NCBI GenBank assembly: GCA_037147235.1
Contig: JBAWVO010000013.1
Location: 1-43,788, forward strand
Direction of reading: 5' to 3'
Length of the DNA: 43,788 nucleotides
From: JANXQG01 sp037147235
GTDB lineage: Bacteria; Planctomycetota; Planctomycetia; Pirellulales; Thermoguttaceae
Both the position numbers and the translations under genes were made by a program. Below the pieces are notes generated by a model. It made no database searches and was not told the DNA's origin. It saw only the letters and a list, made by a program, of their open reading frames with translations. Below, in pieces: positions 16,266 to 23,319 of the stretch (its first letter is position 1; every line of letters starts with the position of its first letter).

Positions 16266-16652
16266 CTATTTTTTCACATACGGCGGTTTCAAATCCTTCA
16301 GCATCGGGTAGTGCTTGATGTTGAGGGTCTTGATCTCCGCCGCGTGGGCCTCGGCGGTGGCGGCAATGATTGCGTCCGCCAAACCCACGCCATGGGAATT
16401 ACCATAGTCGCGATTGTACAGACCGGCGGATCTGGCAACTTCCGCAGTGACGGGCAGCACGGGGAATAACGTCAGAAACTCATCGAGCCGATCCAATTCC
16501 TCGCCATTTCTCACGCCGGCGTACAATTCAGCGGCAACGATGCAAGACAAGACGATCCGCTCGGCCTGTGCCTTCACGTAAGCTACCGCGTCCGAATATT
16601 CACGGAGGTAATCCACCAAGACGGCCGTGTCGATAAGAATGGATTTCTTCAT
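16266..16652 (-). CDS. VapC-like PIN-domain ribonuclease
   Basis: A 128-residue PIN protein. The acidic metal-binding residues are in place: Asp8 (ILIDTAVLVDYL), Glu42 (AAELYAG) and Asp93 (GLADAIIAA). This is the pattern of VapC toxins, which cut tRNA or rRNA. No vapB antitoxin is seen: the start lies about 25 bases after the ftsQ stop, and 265 bp without a gene follow its end. It is therefore a solitary VapC, or one controlled by an antitoxin encoded elsewhere. It may be co-transcribed with murB-ftsQ, which would be unusual for a toxin. Confidence 0.85.
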   Translation of the reverse strand: MKKSILIDTAVLVDYLREYSDAVAYVKAQAERIVLSCIVAAELYAGVRNGEELDRLDEFLTLFPVLPVTAEVARSAGLYNRDYGNSHGVGLADAIIAATAEAHAAEIKTLNIKHYPMLKDLKPPYVKK

Positions 16653-16676
16653 TTAATGTTATACACGAAGTCCTTA

Positions 16677-17576
16677 CTACTTTCCGGCTCCTGCCGGCGG
16701 GAGCCGGCGGACATCGAACGGCGGTCCGGCATCGAGACTTCCGTGGGATGCCGCATATTGCACGAGCCGGGCTACCTTGTCTTCCGTGGTGGGTTCGCCC
16801 GAGGCCGCGATTCCATACGCCTTACCCCAAACAATCCGCGTACCCGCACGCGTGTAAAGCTCATAGGTCGGCCCTCGGTCGCCCGGTGACGGAGCCTGCG
16901 CCGCCGTCTGAATGCGGTAGAGCTTGAGTTGTTGCCAAACGGGCAATAATGACGCGGCAATCGATGCACCCTCGACGACGCGCACATCGCCCCAGACATG
17001 CCCCACGGGCTGAATCGGACGTTGATCGACGCCTACCAGGCATGGGAAAGACTCCTTCTGCTTCTGCGAGAAGTCCTCGCCGGGAAGCCAAACACCTTCA
17101 CCGTCGACGGGCAGCAGCTCGGAGACCGAACCGTTAACGAGTTCCACCATGCAGACGGGCCGGCGATAAACAATATCGACATTCACCCTGGCTCCGGCAC
17201 GTTTCGTAACGATCGCTTTGGCAATCCAGGGATGAAGGGAAAAGGCCATGAAGATGCGCTGCGACAGGTTCTCGTCGAGACTCGATAGCGGCCGGTCGGG
17301 CGGGCTAGCCGTGCGGAAGGCTTCGGCACGAACATCACTGCGAACCCACTCGGGCTGCGGAGTTATGGCAATCTGCTCGATGCTTATCAGGTAATCGCGA
17401 GAATTCTCGACATGCCTCTCGACATACCGCCAAACCGCCCAGGTACCGCCGGTAAAGGCCGCCACAACCAACACGGCCAGCGTGACCGTTCGGCCCGGGC
17501 CAAACAACATCACGACCGTCTGCCGCAACCAGAACGGCACGATCGGCAGGGAGTTTTTCTTCTTCGCTGCGCTCAC
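16677..17576 (-). CDS. FtsQ-like cell-division protein
   Basis: Bitopic membrane protein of 299 residues. A basic N-terminus (AAKKKNS) precedes one transmembrane helix at about 31-50 (TVTLAVLVVAAFTGGTWAVW). A POTRA-like and beta region follows (LISIEQIAITPQPEW; HPWIAKAIVTKRAGARVNVDIVYRRPVCMVEL), typical of FtsQ/DivIB. The start is GTG at 17574-17576, overlapping a duplicated copy of the murB stop region (GTGA). The order murB-ftsQ is that of a division/cell-wall cluster, but ddl, ftsA and ftsZ are absent, in keeping with planctomycetes, many of which lack FtsZ. The assignment rests on topology and neighbourhood, since FtsQ sequences diverge widely. Confidence 0.7.
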   Translation of the reverse strand: MSAAKKKNSLPIVPFWLRQTVVMLFGPGRTVTLAVLVVAAFTGGTWAVWRYVERHVENSRDYLISIEQIAITPQPEWVRSDVRAEAFRTASPPDRPLSSLDENLSQRIFMAFSLHPWIAKAIVTKRAGARVNVDIVYRRPVCMVELVNGSVSELLPVDGEGVWLPGEDFSQKQKESFPCLVGVDQRPIQPVGHVWGDVRVVEGASIAASLLPVWQQLKLYRIQTAAQAPSPGDRGPTYELYTRAGTRIVWGKAYGIAASGEPTTEDKVARLVQYAASHGSLDAGPPFDVRRLPPAGAGK

Positions 17577-17678
17577 CAGATTTCGACTTCCAGTTCCATT
17601 TCTTCCATTCGGTCGTTTACCCGGAACTCACCAGATTTCGACTTCCAGTTCCATTTGCACTTCCATTCGGTCGTTGAC
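17572..17678. repeat. 55-bp tandem duplication at the murB-ftsQ junction
   Basis: 17572-17621 and 17627-17678 are near copies (CTCACCAGATTTCGACTTCC in both), differing by a 3-base indel and one substitution. The right copy encodes the real end of MurB. The left copy is untranslated as murB, and its TGA overlaps the ftsQ GTG. Confidence 0.9.
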
Positions 17679-18506
17679 TTGGCTACGTACCAGGTCGATC
17701 AATCGCTGCACATCCTGGCTCGTGCAAGTAGGCTCCGCGACAATGAAGTTCGCATGGCGATCGCTGACGACCGCGCCGCCGATGCGAGTTCCCTTCAGTC
17801 CGCACTTCTCAATCAACTCGCCGGCACTCGTCCCGCGGGGATTTTTGAAGATACATCCGGCACACTGGTGCCCCATCGGCTGATTGGCCCGCTTGAGGAT
17901 CCACTGCTTCTGCATGCGTTTGGCCAACTCGCGCGGATCGTCTTCTTCCAGCACAAGCGTGGCTGCAAGGATCACCGTCTCATCGAGACTGCTTTCACGA
18001 TAGCCGAAGACCAGATCGTCGCGGGAGCGCTCGATTATCTCTCCGGCTGCGGTAATCACGGTAGCCGACGCGGTCCACTGTCCGATGTCGCCGCCATGTG
18101 TGCCGGTATTACCGTGCAGGGCACCGCCGACGGTGCCGGGGATGCCGACGAGCATTTCCATTCCGGCCAGGCCGCGGTGAACGGATGTGGTGACCAGGCG
18201 TCCAAGATTCGCTCCACCACCCACGGTGACCTGTTGGCCGTCAATCTCGATCTTGCCAAACTCCATCGAAGTAAGCCGCAGGATCAGGCCCGACACGCCC
18301 TCATCGCGGATGAGAACATTCGATCCCTGGCCCAGAAGGCGGACCTCGACATTTTCTTCGTGACTGCGTTTGAGCAGCGCAATCAACTGATCGGGATTTT
18401 CCGGCTCGGCGAAATATTCCGCCGGCCCGCCCAATTGAAACCAGGTGTGCATGGCCAGGGGTTCACCCTGCCGTACAATTTTCTCGAAACCGTTCCATGA
18501 AACCAT
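17628..18506 (-). CDS. murB: UDP-N-acetylenolpyruvoylglucosamine reductase (MurB)
   Basis: FAD enzyme making UDP-MurNAc in peptidoglycan synthesis, 292 residues. FAD-binding motifs are clear: HTWFQLGGPAEYF, RLLGQGSNVLIRDEG, GMEMLVGIPGTVGGALHGN, and FGYRESSL. The segment AGCIFKNPRGTSAGELIEKCG carries Cys where the family usually has the catalytic Ser (AGS-FKNP). The start ATG at 18506 has an excellent GGAGGG ribosome site 7 bases upstream. It is the first gene of a minus-strand set with ftsQ; murC is not present upstream, where a palindromic repeat begins instead. Presence supports a peptidoglycan wall in this organism. Confidence 0.95.
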   Translation of the reverse strand: MVSWNGFEKIVRQGEPLAMHTWFQLGGPAEYFAEPENPDQLIALLKRSHEENVEVRLLGQGSNVLIRDEGVSGLILRLTSMEFGKIEIDGQQVTVGGGANLGRLVTTSVHRGLAGMEMLVGIPGTVGGALHGNTGTHGGDIGQWTASATVITAAGEIIERSRDDLVFGYRESSLDETVILAATLVLEEDDPRELAKRMQKQWILKRANQPMGHQCAGCIFKNPRGTSAGELIEKCGLKGTRIGGAVVSDRHANFIVAEPTCTSQDVQRLIDLVRSQVNDRMEVQMELEVEIW

Positions 18507-18541
18507 AACTAATCCCTCCGAATCACTACACTAGGTATATT

Positions 18542-18650
18542 GGCTCTCCGCCAAGTTTGTGGAGCGTGCGTCTCGCCTGCCTCGTTCACCCACAATATTT
18601 TGGGCATGCGGGATGCCCGCACCACAATCGTCCGCAAACCCGGCGGTGAA
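18542..18650. repeat. Family D palindromic element, long copy
   Basis: Begins GGCTCTCCGCCAAGTTTG, contains GTGCGTCTCGCCTGCC and its inverse GGGATGCCCGCACC around a variable centre, and ends with CCGCAAACCCGGCGG. The reverse complement of 20873-20979 aligns with it along almost its whole length, so this is a defined mobile or copied unit of about 105 bp. It lies about 35 bases upstream of murB. Confidence 0.85.
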
Positions 18651-19121
18651 CCGGTATATCTTACCCAAAAACCCGGGTATGCCGGCAACCCCACTAGGCG
18701 GGGGGCCTTCTCGGTCACGAAAGTCGTCGACCATCAACACCCTCTCGACATTTTGAAGGTTCAAGGCCAGTTCGTCCAGTAGGCGCGCAGTCCGCAACGC
18801 CTGGTGGGGTTATAGCAGGCAATAGATTCACGCGTTGGGAGCAACTTCGCGAACTGTTTGCATTAAATTCGGAAATTTTCATCTCATTTGTGATGCGAAT
18901 TGACGAAATTCGCTTCCCACCCCCTTGCAAGCGGTCATTCCAAACATCAAACTAATGGAATCTCCGTGGCGAAGCAAGTCGTCACTGCGAGAGAACCGTG
19001 GAACCAAAGGTTTTTCGAGATTGATTTTTTACCAGAGAATCTGCGAGAGATCCTCGATTGGACTTCGCTCGGTGCGGAAACCCGGGGGATCAACAGCAGG
19101 TTCCAAGCAAGGAGTTTTTGA
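18651..19121. other. Gap between murB and the repeat lipoprotein
   Basis: No convincing gene. Overlapping minus-strand frames here (18509-18797) encode run-through of the family D repeat plus a short stretch (LLDELALNLQNVERVLMVDDF) that could be a relic of a lost gene upstream of murB. A 7-bp inverted repeat, GCGAATT-5 nt-AATTCGC, at 18895-18913 is operator-like. Confidence 0.4.
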
Positions 19122-19466
19122 ATGAGATTGTTTGCAGGAATTTTCGCAATGGGTCTGGCTCTCGTCCTCGTGGGATGCGGCGGCGAGGCGGACAAGGCCA
19201 AGACGAAGTCGACTGCCGATGCCGCCAAGGCTAAGGTTGCCGACAAGGCTAAGACTCCTAAGGCTGATGCCGAAAAGGTTGAAACCCCTAAGGTTGAAAC
19301 CCCTAAGGTTGATGCTCCTAAAGCTGACACCGACAAGGTTGACGCTCCTAAGGTTGATGCTCCTAAAGCTGACGCCGACAAGGTTGACGCTCCTAAGGTT
19401 GACGCAGTCAAGCCTGACGACGCTCCCAAGCCGGATGCTCCAGTAAAGGCTGACGAGAAGAAGTAA
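19122..19466 (+). CDS. Small Lys/Ala/Pro-repeat lipoprotein
   Basis: A 114-residue secreted lipoprotein. The signal peptide MRLFAGIFAMGLALVLVGC ends in a lipobox (LVGC), so the mature protein would be lipid-anchored at Cys19. Everything after residue 25 is low-complexity, built from repeats such as KVDAPKADADKVDAPK, highly charged and probably extended or coiled. AAGGAG lies 7 bases before the ATG. Its job is unknown; such tails can span the periplasm or bind wall polymers. The repeats are also direct DNA repeats, so length may vary between strains. A strong terminator follows. Confidence 0.8.
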   Translation: MRLFAGIFAMGLALVLVGCGGEADKAKTKSTADAAKAKVADKAKTPKADAEKVETPKVETPKVDAPKADTDKVDAPKVDAPKADADKVDAPKVDAVKPDDAPKPDAPVKADEKK

Positions 19467-19483
19467 TCTTCTACATGAAAACC

Positions 19484-19509
19484 GGGGCAGGCCACTCTTG
19501 GCCTGCCCC
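19484..19509 (+). terminator. Rho-independent-type terminator after the repeat lipoprotein
   Basis: A perfect 11-bp GC-rich stem (GGGGCAGGCCA at 19484-19494 with TGGCCTGCCCC at 19499-19509) with a 4-nt loop, 17 bases after the stop codon. The following GCTTCTATT is only moderately T-rich. Confidence 0.75.
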
Positions 19510-19522
19510 GCTTCTATTGCGA

Positions 19523-19543
19523 GTTCGGCGCGGGTCCCCTGAC
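19523..19543. repeat. Family H short repeat (three copies in the window)
   Basis: GTTCGGCGCGGGTC-CCTGAC at 19523-19543 recurs as a close copy at 20733-20753 and, inverted, at 32400-32419. Each copy contains a partly palindromic GGGTCTCCC-like core. All are intergenic. Confidence 0.6.
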
Positions 19544-19700
19544 TACTGCTGTAAGGGGAGACCTGCGGTTGGCGGAGGCGGATCGGTCGGGAGACCGGCC
19601 ACAACAGGCGAAAACGATCAAAGGTTCAGGATTCAACGAAAAAGCAAAGACGGCATTTTCATTGTACTTTGTACCGAACAAAGACTAGGCCCAGGCAACT

Positions 19701-20651
19701 TCAGTCGGCCCAGATCCGTCGAAGGTCCTCGGTGCTAGCGGCCGTTTCGATGGCGTGGAGAATCCTCTCGAGTTTGTCCCGGTCGTCAATCTCGCGTATT
19801 TCGGGCATAAGTAAAAGCGCGGACGTACCGAACTTGAGCCTTAGAGCCACTTCGATACCTTGGCTAAGTCCTTGGCTAAGTCCTTGGCTAAGTCCTTGGC
19901 TAAGTCCCTCTGCCCGTCCATATCGCTCAGGCGTGGTGATAAAAGGCATCTGCTTTTCCTCCTTAAACTGCTTGACTTGATCCCAAAATGCTTTTTCCAA
20001 AGATTTTGGCAAATCCATCATCCAATCGATCAGGCGAAACAACTGCCCAATCTGTTTTTCGCTCCAACCCCGTTCGACCAGTCCCCGGATTAAACGGAAC
20101 TTCCGGTCCTTCCGCTCGCCCTGATCTTGGCGGGTTTCCAAGGTGTCCAGATGAGCCAAGACCACGGTGGCAAAGGGGTTCGTGCTTTGCTCCAGTTCCT
20201 GCCGCTTGGCCGCATAATCCAGAAGCTTCACGATCGGGAATTGGAGTTCGGCCTTTACTCCCCAACGGCGGTAGCTAAAGCGATCTGGGCGCCAACGGGG
20301 ATTGTCGTCGCCCAGGACAGCAAAACTAGCCACCTCTCTATTATACTTGTCGAACAACCGGCAGTTGTAAATATACATCCGCCGGGCAAATTTTGCGTCC
20401 TCCGAAGCCTGTACCTCAATATGGATCAACACCCACTGCTCTTCACCGCTCTTCAGCCAGACTTTGACCAGTTTGTCGACATACCGCCGCCCGAGTTCGG
20501 CTTCTGGTGTGATCTGCTGGAGTTCCTTGTCGAGTGACTCGAATTGTCGGTTCCAATCGATGTCGGCGTGGGCTTCTGGAATGAACAACTCAAGAAATGC
20601 CTCGAAGAACACATCCAATGCCTCTTTCCAAGGACTGTCATAGTCGGACAC
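19701..20651 (-). CDS. Rpn-family recombination-promoting nuclease / PD-(D/E)XK transposase-like protein
   Basis: A 316-residue protein of the Rpn/YhgA-like group. The N-terminal nuclease fold shows the conserved run VLIHIEVQASEDAKFARRMYIYNCRL with the catalytic E-x-Q motif. It is followed by the helical part typical of DUF4351-type proteins. Known Rpn proteins cut DNA and promote RecA-independent recombination; some are anti-phage. Near residue 240 a four-fold GLSQ repeat is encoded by four 12-bp direct repeats (19858-19905), a common hypervariable joint in this family. The start is GTG at 20651 with AAGGAG 8 bases upstream. It is probably a solitary gene. Whether it is active cannot be told from sequence. 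Confidence 0.85.
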   Translation of the reverse strand: MSDYDSPWKEALDVFFEAFLELFIPEAHADIDWNRQFESLDKELQQITPEAELGRRYVDKLVKVWLKSGEEQWVLIHIEVQASEDAKFARRMYIYNCRLFDKYNREVASFAVLGDDNPRWRPDRFSYRRWGVKAELQFPIVKLLDYAAKRQELEQSTNPFATVVLAHLDTLETRQDQGERKDRKFRLIRGLVERGWSEKQIGQLFRLIDWMMDLPKSLEKAFWDQVKQFKEEKQMPFITTPERYGRAEGLSQGLSQGLSQGLSQGIEVALRLKFGTSALLLMPEIREIDDRDKLERILHAIETAASTEDLRRIWAD

Positions 20652-20987
20652 GGACTCTTCTCCTTACCGCTGCGTTTCGGGGAACGGACAGCCGTAAGTT
20701 TACAAAAGGTTTTGATATCCCACAACGCCTCCGTTCGGCGCGGGTCTCCCGACCCCGCCGAAACGTCGGACCGAAGGTCTATCGATTGCCCTCATGCCAT
20801 GTACTGTGGCTGATAGAGCGAAGAAAAATGGAAAATGTGCTGCATTAGGCTAGGGCCGGAGGTTTTTCCAGCCTTCCGCCGGGTTTGCGGATAATTGGGG
20901 TGCGGGCATCCCGCCTGCTCAAGATGTTGTGGTTGAACCAGGCAGGCGAGACGCCCGCACCCCAACTTGGCGGAGAGCCGGTTTTCC
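20652..20987. other. Gap between the Rpn gene and csrA
   Basis: No gene seen. It holds a family H repeat (20733-20753) and a long family D palindrome (20873-20979) that ends 9 bases from the csrA stop codon and could serve as its terminator. Confidence 0.6.
20873..20979. repeat. Family D palindromic element, inverted long copy
   Basis: Core arms GGGGTGCGGGCATCCCGCCT (from 20897) and GGCGAGACGCCCGCACCCC flank a centre with GTTGTGGTTGAACCA, and the unit ends CCAACTTGGCGGAGAGCC. It is the reverse complement of the 18542-18650 element with scattered changes. Confidence 0.85.
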
Positions 20988-21185
20988 CTACAGAATGGGG
21001 GTGCTTCCCACCGGATGGCGGCCTTCTCGCTGGATCGCGTCGTAGACTTCTTGCCGATGTACGGGGATCTCTTGCGGGGCCTCGATGCCCAACCGCACTT
21101 TATCACCTCGAATATCGACGATGGTGATGACTACGTTGTCACCGATTATAATGCTCTCGTCACGCTGCCTGGATAAAACGAGCAT
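20988..21185 (-). CDS. csrA: Carbon storage regulator / translational repressor CsrA
   Basis: A 65-residue RNA-binding dimer. MLVLSRQRDESIIIGDN is the classic N-terminus, and the RNA-contact region VHRQEVYDAIQRE with Arg44 is intact. The ATG at 21183-21185 has AAGGAG 7 bases upstream; the longer in-frame opening upstream adds only unrelated residues. CsrA binds GGA-containing hairpins near ribosome sites and in many bacteria controls flagellin or hook-protein translation. Its position head-to-head with the flgF-flgL operon supports that role here. No fliW, its usual antagonist, is in the window. Confidence 0.96.
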   Translation of the reverse strand: MLVLSRQRDESIIIGDNVVITIVDIRGDKVRLGIEAPQEIPVHRQEVYDAIQREGRHPVGSTPIL

Positions 21186-21620
21186 CGTTGGCTCCTTCCT
21201 TCTCACAAGGTTCTGCTCGTGAAGCACAGCTCTACATCACGGCAATTAGGGAGGTTGATAGAAGGTGTATCGACTCACGCAACGAAGACAAGATAATAAA
21301 ACTACAAAGGTTGGGTTATATAGACAATGAGCGAAGGATATGCCGCACGGAAGCTTCTTCCCGCGGACGCGCAGAATCGGCCGATGTTGCGCGTTGAACC
21401 GGCAAGGGCTGCGTGCGCGGGGGATGGCGGCGCAGATCGTCCAGGCAAGACGGTTCGTGATCGCAGGACGTAAGTCGTTGGTATTTCACGACTCGCAAAG
21501 CAATTCTTCGGTCGCGGGCGCACTCGATCTCGCTTTGGCACGCTGGTTGCTCTTAGCGGGTGACAACGCACTCTTCGCTTTTTCTTTTCACCATCCATTC
21601 AACAGCTCAAGAGAACGGAC
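21186..21620. other. Divergent csrA-flgF regulatory region
   Basis: 435 bp without a gene between two divergent start codons. It contains the sigma-54 promoter for flgF at 21536-21550. The remainder shows no open frame with gene-like content, although several hairpin-forming segments (GCGCGTTGAACC..., CTGCGTGCGCGGGG) could lie in the leader or act as activator sites. Confidence 0.55.
21536..21550 (+). promoter_or_regulatory. Sigma-54 (RpoN) promoter of the flagellar operon
   Basis: TGGCAC-N5-TTGC at 21536-21550 matches the -24/-12 consensus exactly, with GG at 21537-21538 and GC at 21549-21550 separated by the required 10 bases. Transcription would begin near 21562, about 59 bases before the flgF ATG. 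Class II flagellar genes for rod, ring and hook parts are RpoN-dependent in many bacteria. Confidence 0.8.
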
Positions 21621-22373
21621 ATGCCGTACGGACTCTATATCTCGGCTGAAGGCGCACAGGCCCAAAGCAAGCGATTAGAGGTCATCGCCAATAACATTGC
21701 CAACGTCGATACCGTAGGATTCAAGCGGGATCTGGCCGTCATGCAGTCCCGCTATGCTGAAGCGATCGAGCGCGGCACGGCGTCGCCGGGTGCCGGGACC
21801 ATCAACGATGTCGGCGGCGGCGTGCAATTTCGCGAGACCGTGACCGATTTCTCGCCCGGACCCCTGCGAAAGACTGGAAATACAACCGATGTGGCCCTGC
21901 TAGGCGATGGTTTTTTCGTCGTTCAAAAGGGCCAGGAGCGATTACTTACCCGTGCCGGCAATTTTCGCCTCACGGCTGCCGGTGACCTGGTTACCCAGCA
22001 GGGATATGCAGTTCTCGGCGAAGGGAATTCGCCGGTCAAGATCAGCCCCACGGCAGGTTCTTGGGATGTTGATTCGTCAGGCAGCATAACTCAGGGCGGG
22101 TCGAAGCAGGACTTGTTGATCGCCAAGCCTGCGTCGTTGGGCGACCTGGTCAAAGTCGGCGAGAACCTCTTCCGGCCGCTGACCGACGTCCGGCCGGTGG
22201 CCCAAGGCGAACGGGCCGTCTCCGGCGGCTACCTGGAGATGTCGGCCGTGCAACCGACGACCGAGATGACCACCATGATCGAGACCTCGCGGCTTATTGA
22301 AGCCAACATTAACGTGATGAAAGCCCACAGTCAGATGCTCGAAGGTCTGATTGGACGCATTCTCAAGGCTTAG
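21621..22373 (+). CDS. flgF: Flagellar proximal-rod protein FlgF
   Basis: A 250-residue axial rod protein. The N-terminal helix carries the rod signature IANNIANVDTVGFKRD; the middle has GDGFFVVQKG and LTRAGNFRL; the C-terminal helix ends LIEANINVMKAHSQMLEGLIGRILKA. It precedes flgG as usual and is the first gene after the sigma-54 promoter. Exported by the flagellar type III system rather than by Sec, so no signal peptide is expected and none is seen. FlgF rather than FlgG is based on the weaker central FlgG motifs and gene order. Confidence 0.93.
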   Translation: MPYGLYISAEGAQAQSKRLEVIANNIANVDTVGFKRDLAVMQSRYAEAIERGTASPGAGTINDVGGGVQFRETVTDFSPGPLRKTGNTTDVALLGDGFFVVQKGQERLLTRAGNFRLTAAGDLVTQQGYAVLGEGNSPVKISPTAGSWDVDSSGSITQGGSKQDLLIAKPASLGDLVKVGENLFRPLTDVRPVAQGERAVSGGYLEMSAVQPTTEMTTMIETSRLIEANINVMKAHSQMLEGLIGRILKA

Positions 22374-22383
22374 GAAAGATACC

Positions 22384-22443
22384 GTAGGACGGACTTCCAA
22401 GTCCGTCCTAATAAGTGAAGACGGACTTGGAAGTCCATCCTAC
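22384..22443. repeat. Family B palindrome between flgF and flgG
   Basis: Arms GTAGGACGGACTTCCAAGTC... at 22384-22409 and ...GACTTGGAAGTCCATCCTAC at 22419-22443, followed by a partial third arm (AAAGTCCATCCTGC). A second copy with perfect 25-bp arms lies between flgI and flgJ. Confidence 0.9.
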
Positions 22444-22488
22444 AAAGTCCATCCTGCAAAGTATTGTCTCTAACCCACGGATGAAGTC

Positions 22489-23289
22489 ATGAGCGTTCAA
22501 GCACTTTACACGGCCGCCACCGGCATGAACTCGATGCAGACGAAGCTCGACGTGATCGCCAATAATCTGGCGAACACGGAGACGACCGGCTTCAAGGCCG
22601 ATCGAGCCAATTTCGAGGATATGTTCTATCATCACGAGAAATATCCGGGTGCCCAGGACAGTGCCGGTGCTCTTACTCCGAATGGGATCGAGATTGGTAC
22701 CGGCAGCCGCGTACAGAGCACGCAGAGCAACTTTTCGCAAGGCTCGCTCCAACAAACCAGCAATGAACTGGACGTAGCGATCCAAGGGCCAGGCTTTTTC
22801 CAGGTCCGCGATCCTTCTGGAACGATCGTTTACAGTCGGGCCGGAAACTTCTCGCGAAATTCCAACGGACAGCTTGCCATCGGTTCGGCCAACATTGGCC
22901 GATTGCTGGAGCCGGCCATCACGATTCCCGTCGATGCCACGGCAGTCTCGATCAGTGCTGAAGGCGTTGTTTACTATCGCGTGCCCGCGAATCAAACGCT
23001 TCAACAAGCGGGCACGATTCAGTTGGCATCTTTCATCAACCCCCAGGGCCTGCTGAAGATGGGCGAGAACCTGTATCAGGAGACCGACTCCTCGGGAACC
23101 GCCCAAACCGGTGCCCCGGGCGCGAATGGAATGGGCACAACGCAGCAAGGCTCGCTGGAACACTCCAATGTTGACCCCGTTAGTTCGCTGGTCGATCTGA
23201 TCACGACCCAGCGTGCGTTCGAGATGAATTCGCAGACCATCAAGGCCGGCGACCAGGCCATGCAAACCATCACTGGTCTGTTCCGCTAA
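22489..23289 (+). CDS. flgG: Flagellar distal-rod protein FlgG
   Basis: A 266-residue distal-rod subunit. Standard motifs are present: ALYTAATGMNSMQTKLDVIA, NNLANTETTGFKAD, IQGPGFFQVRDPSG, YSRAGNFSRNSNGQ and the C-terminal SSLVDLITTQRAFEMNSQTI. The length matches the family (about 260). It passes through the P and L rings encoded by flgI and flgH downstream. The flgG stop is 30 bases before the likely flgA start. Confidence 0.96.
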   Translation: MSVQALYTAATGMNSMQTKLDVIANNLANTETTGFKADRANFEDMFYHHEKYPGAQDSAGALTPNGIEIGTGSRVQSTQSNFSQGSLQQTSNELDVAIQGPGFFQVRDPSGTIVYSRAGNFSRNSNGQLAIGSANIGRLLEPAITIPVDATAVSISAEGVVYYRVPANQTLQQAGTIQLASFINPQGLLKMGENLYQETDSSGTAQTGAPGANGMGTTQQGSLEHSNVDPVSSLVDLITTQRAFEMNSQTIKAGDQAMQTITGLFR

Positions 23290-23319
23290 TCGTCCGCCAC
23301 GATGTATAAGGCAAGAATC

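Noticed and set aside
18509..18797. Short minus-strand genes upstream of murB
   Set aside because: Most of their sequence is the family D palindrome; no domain and two competing frames.
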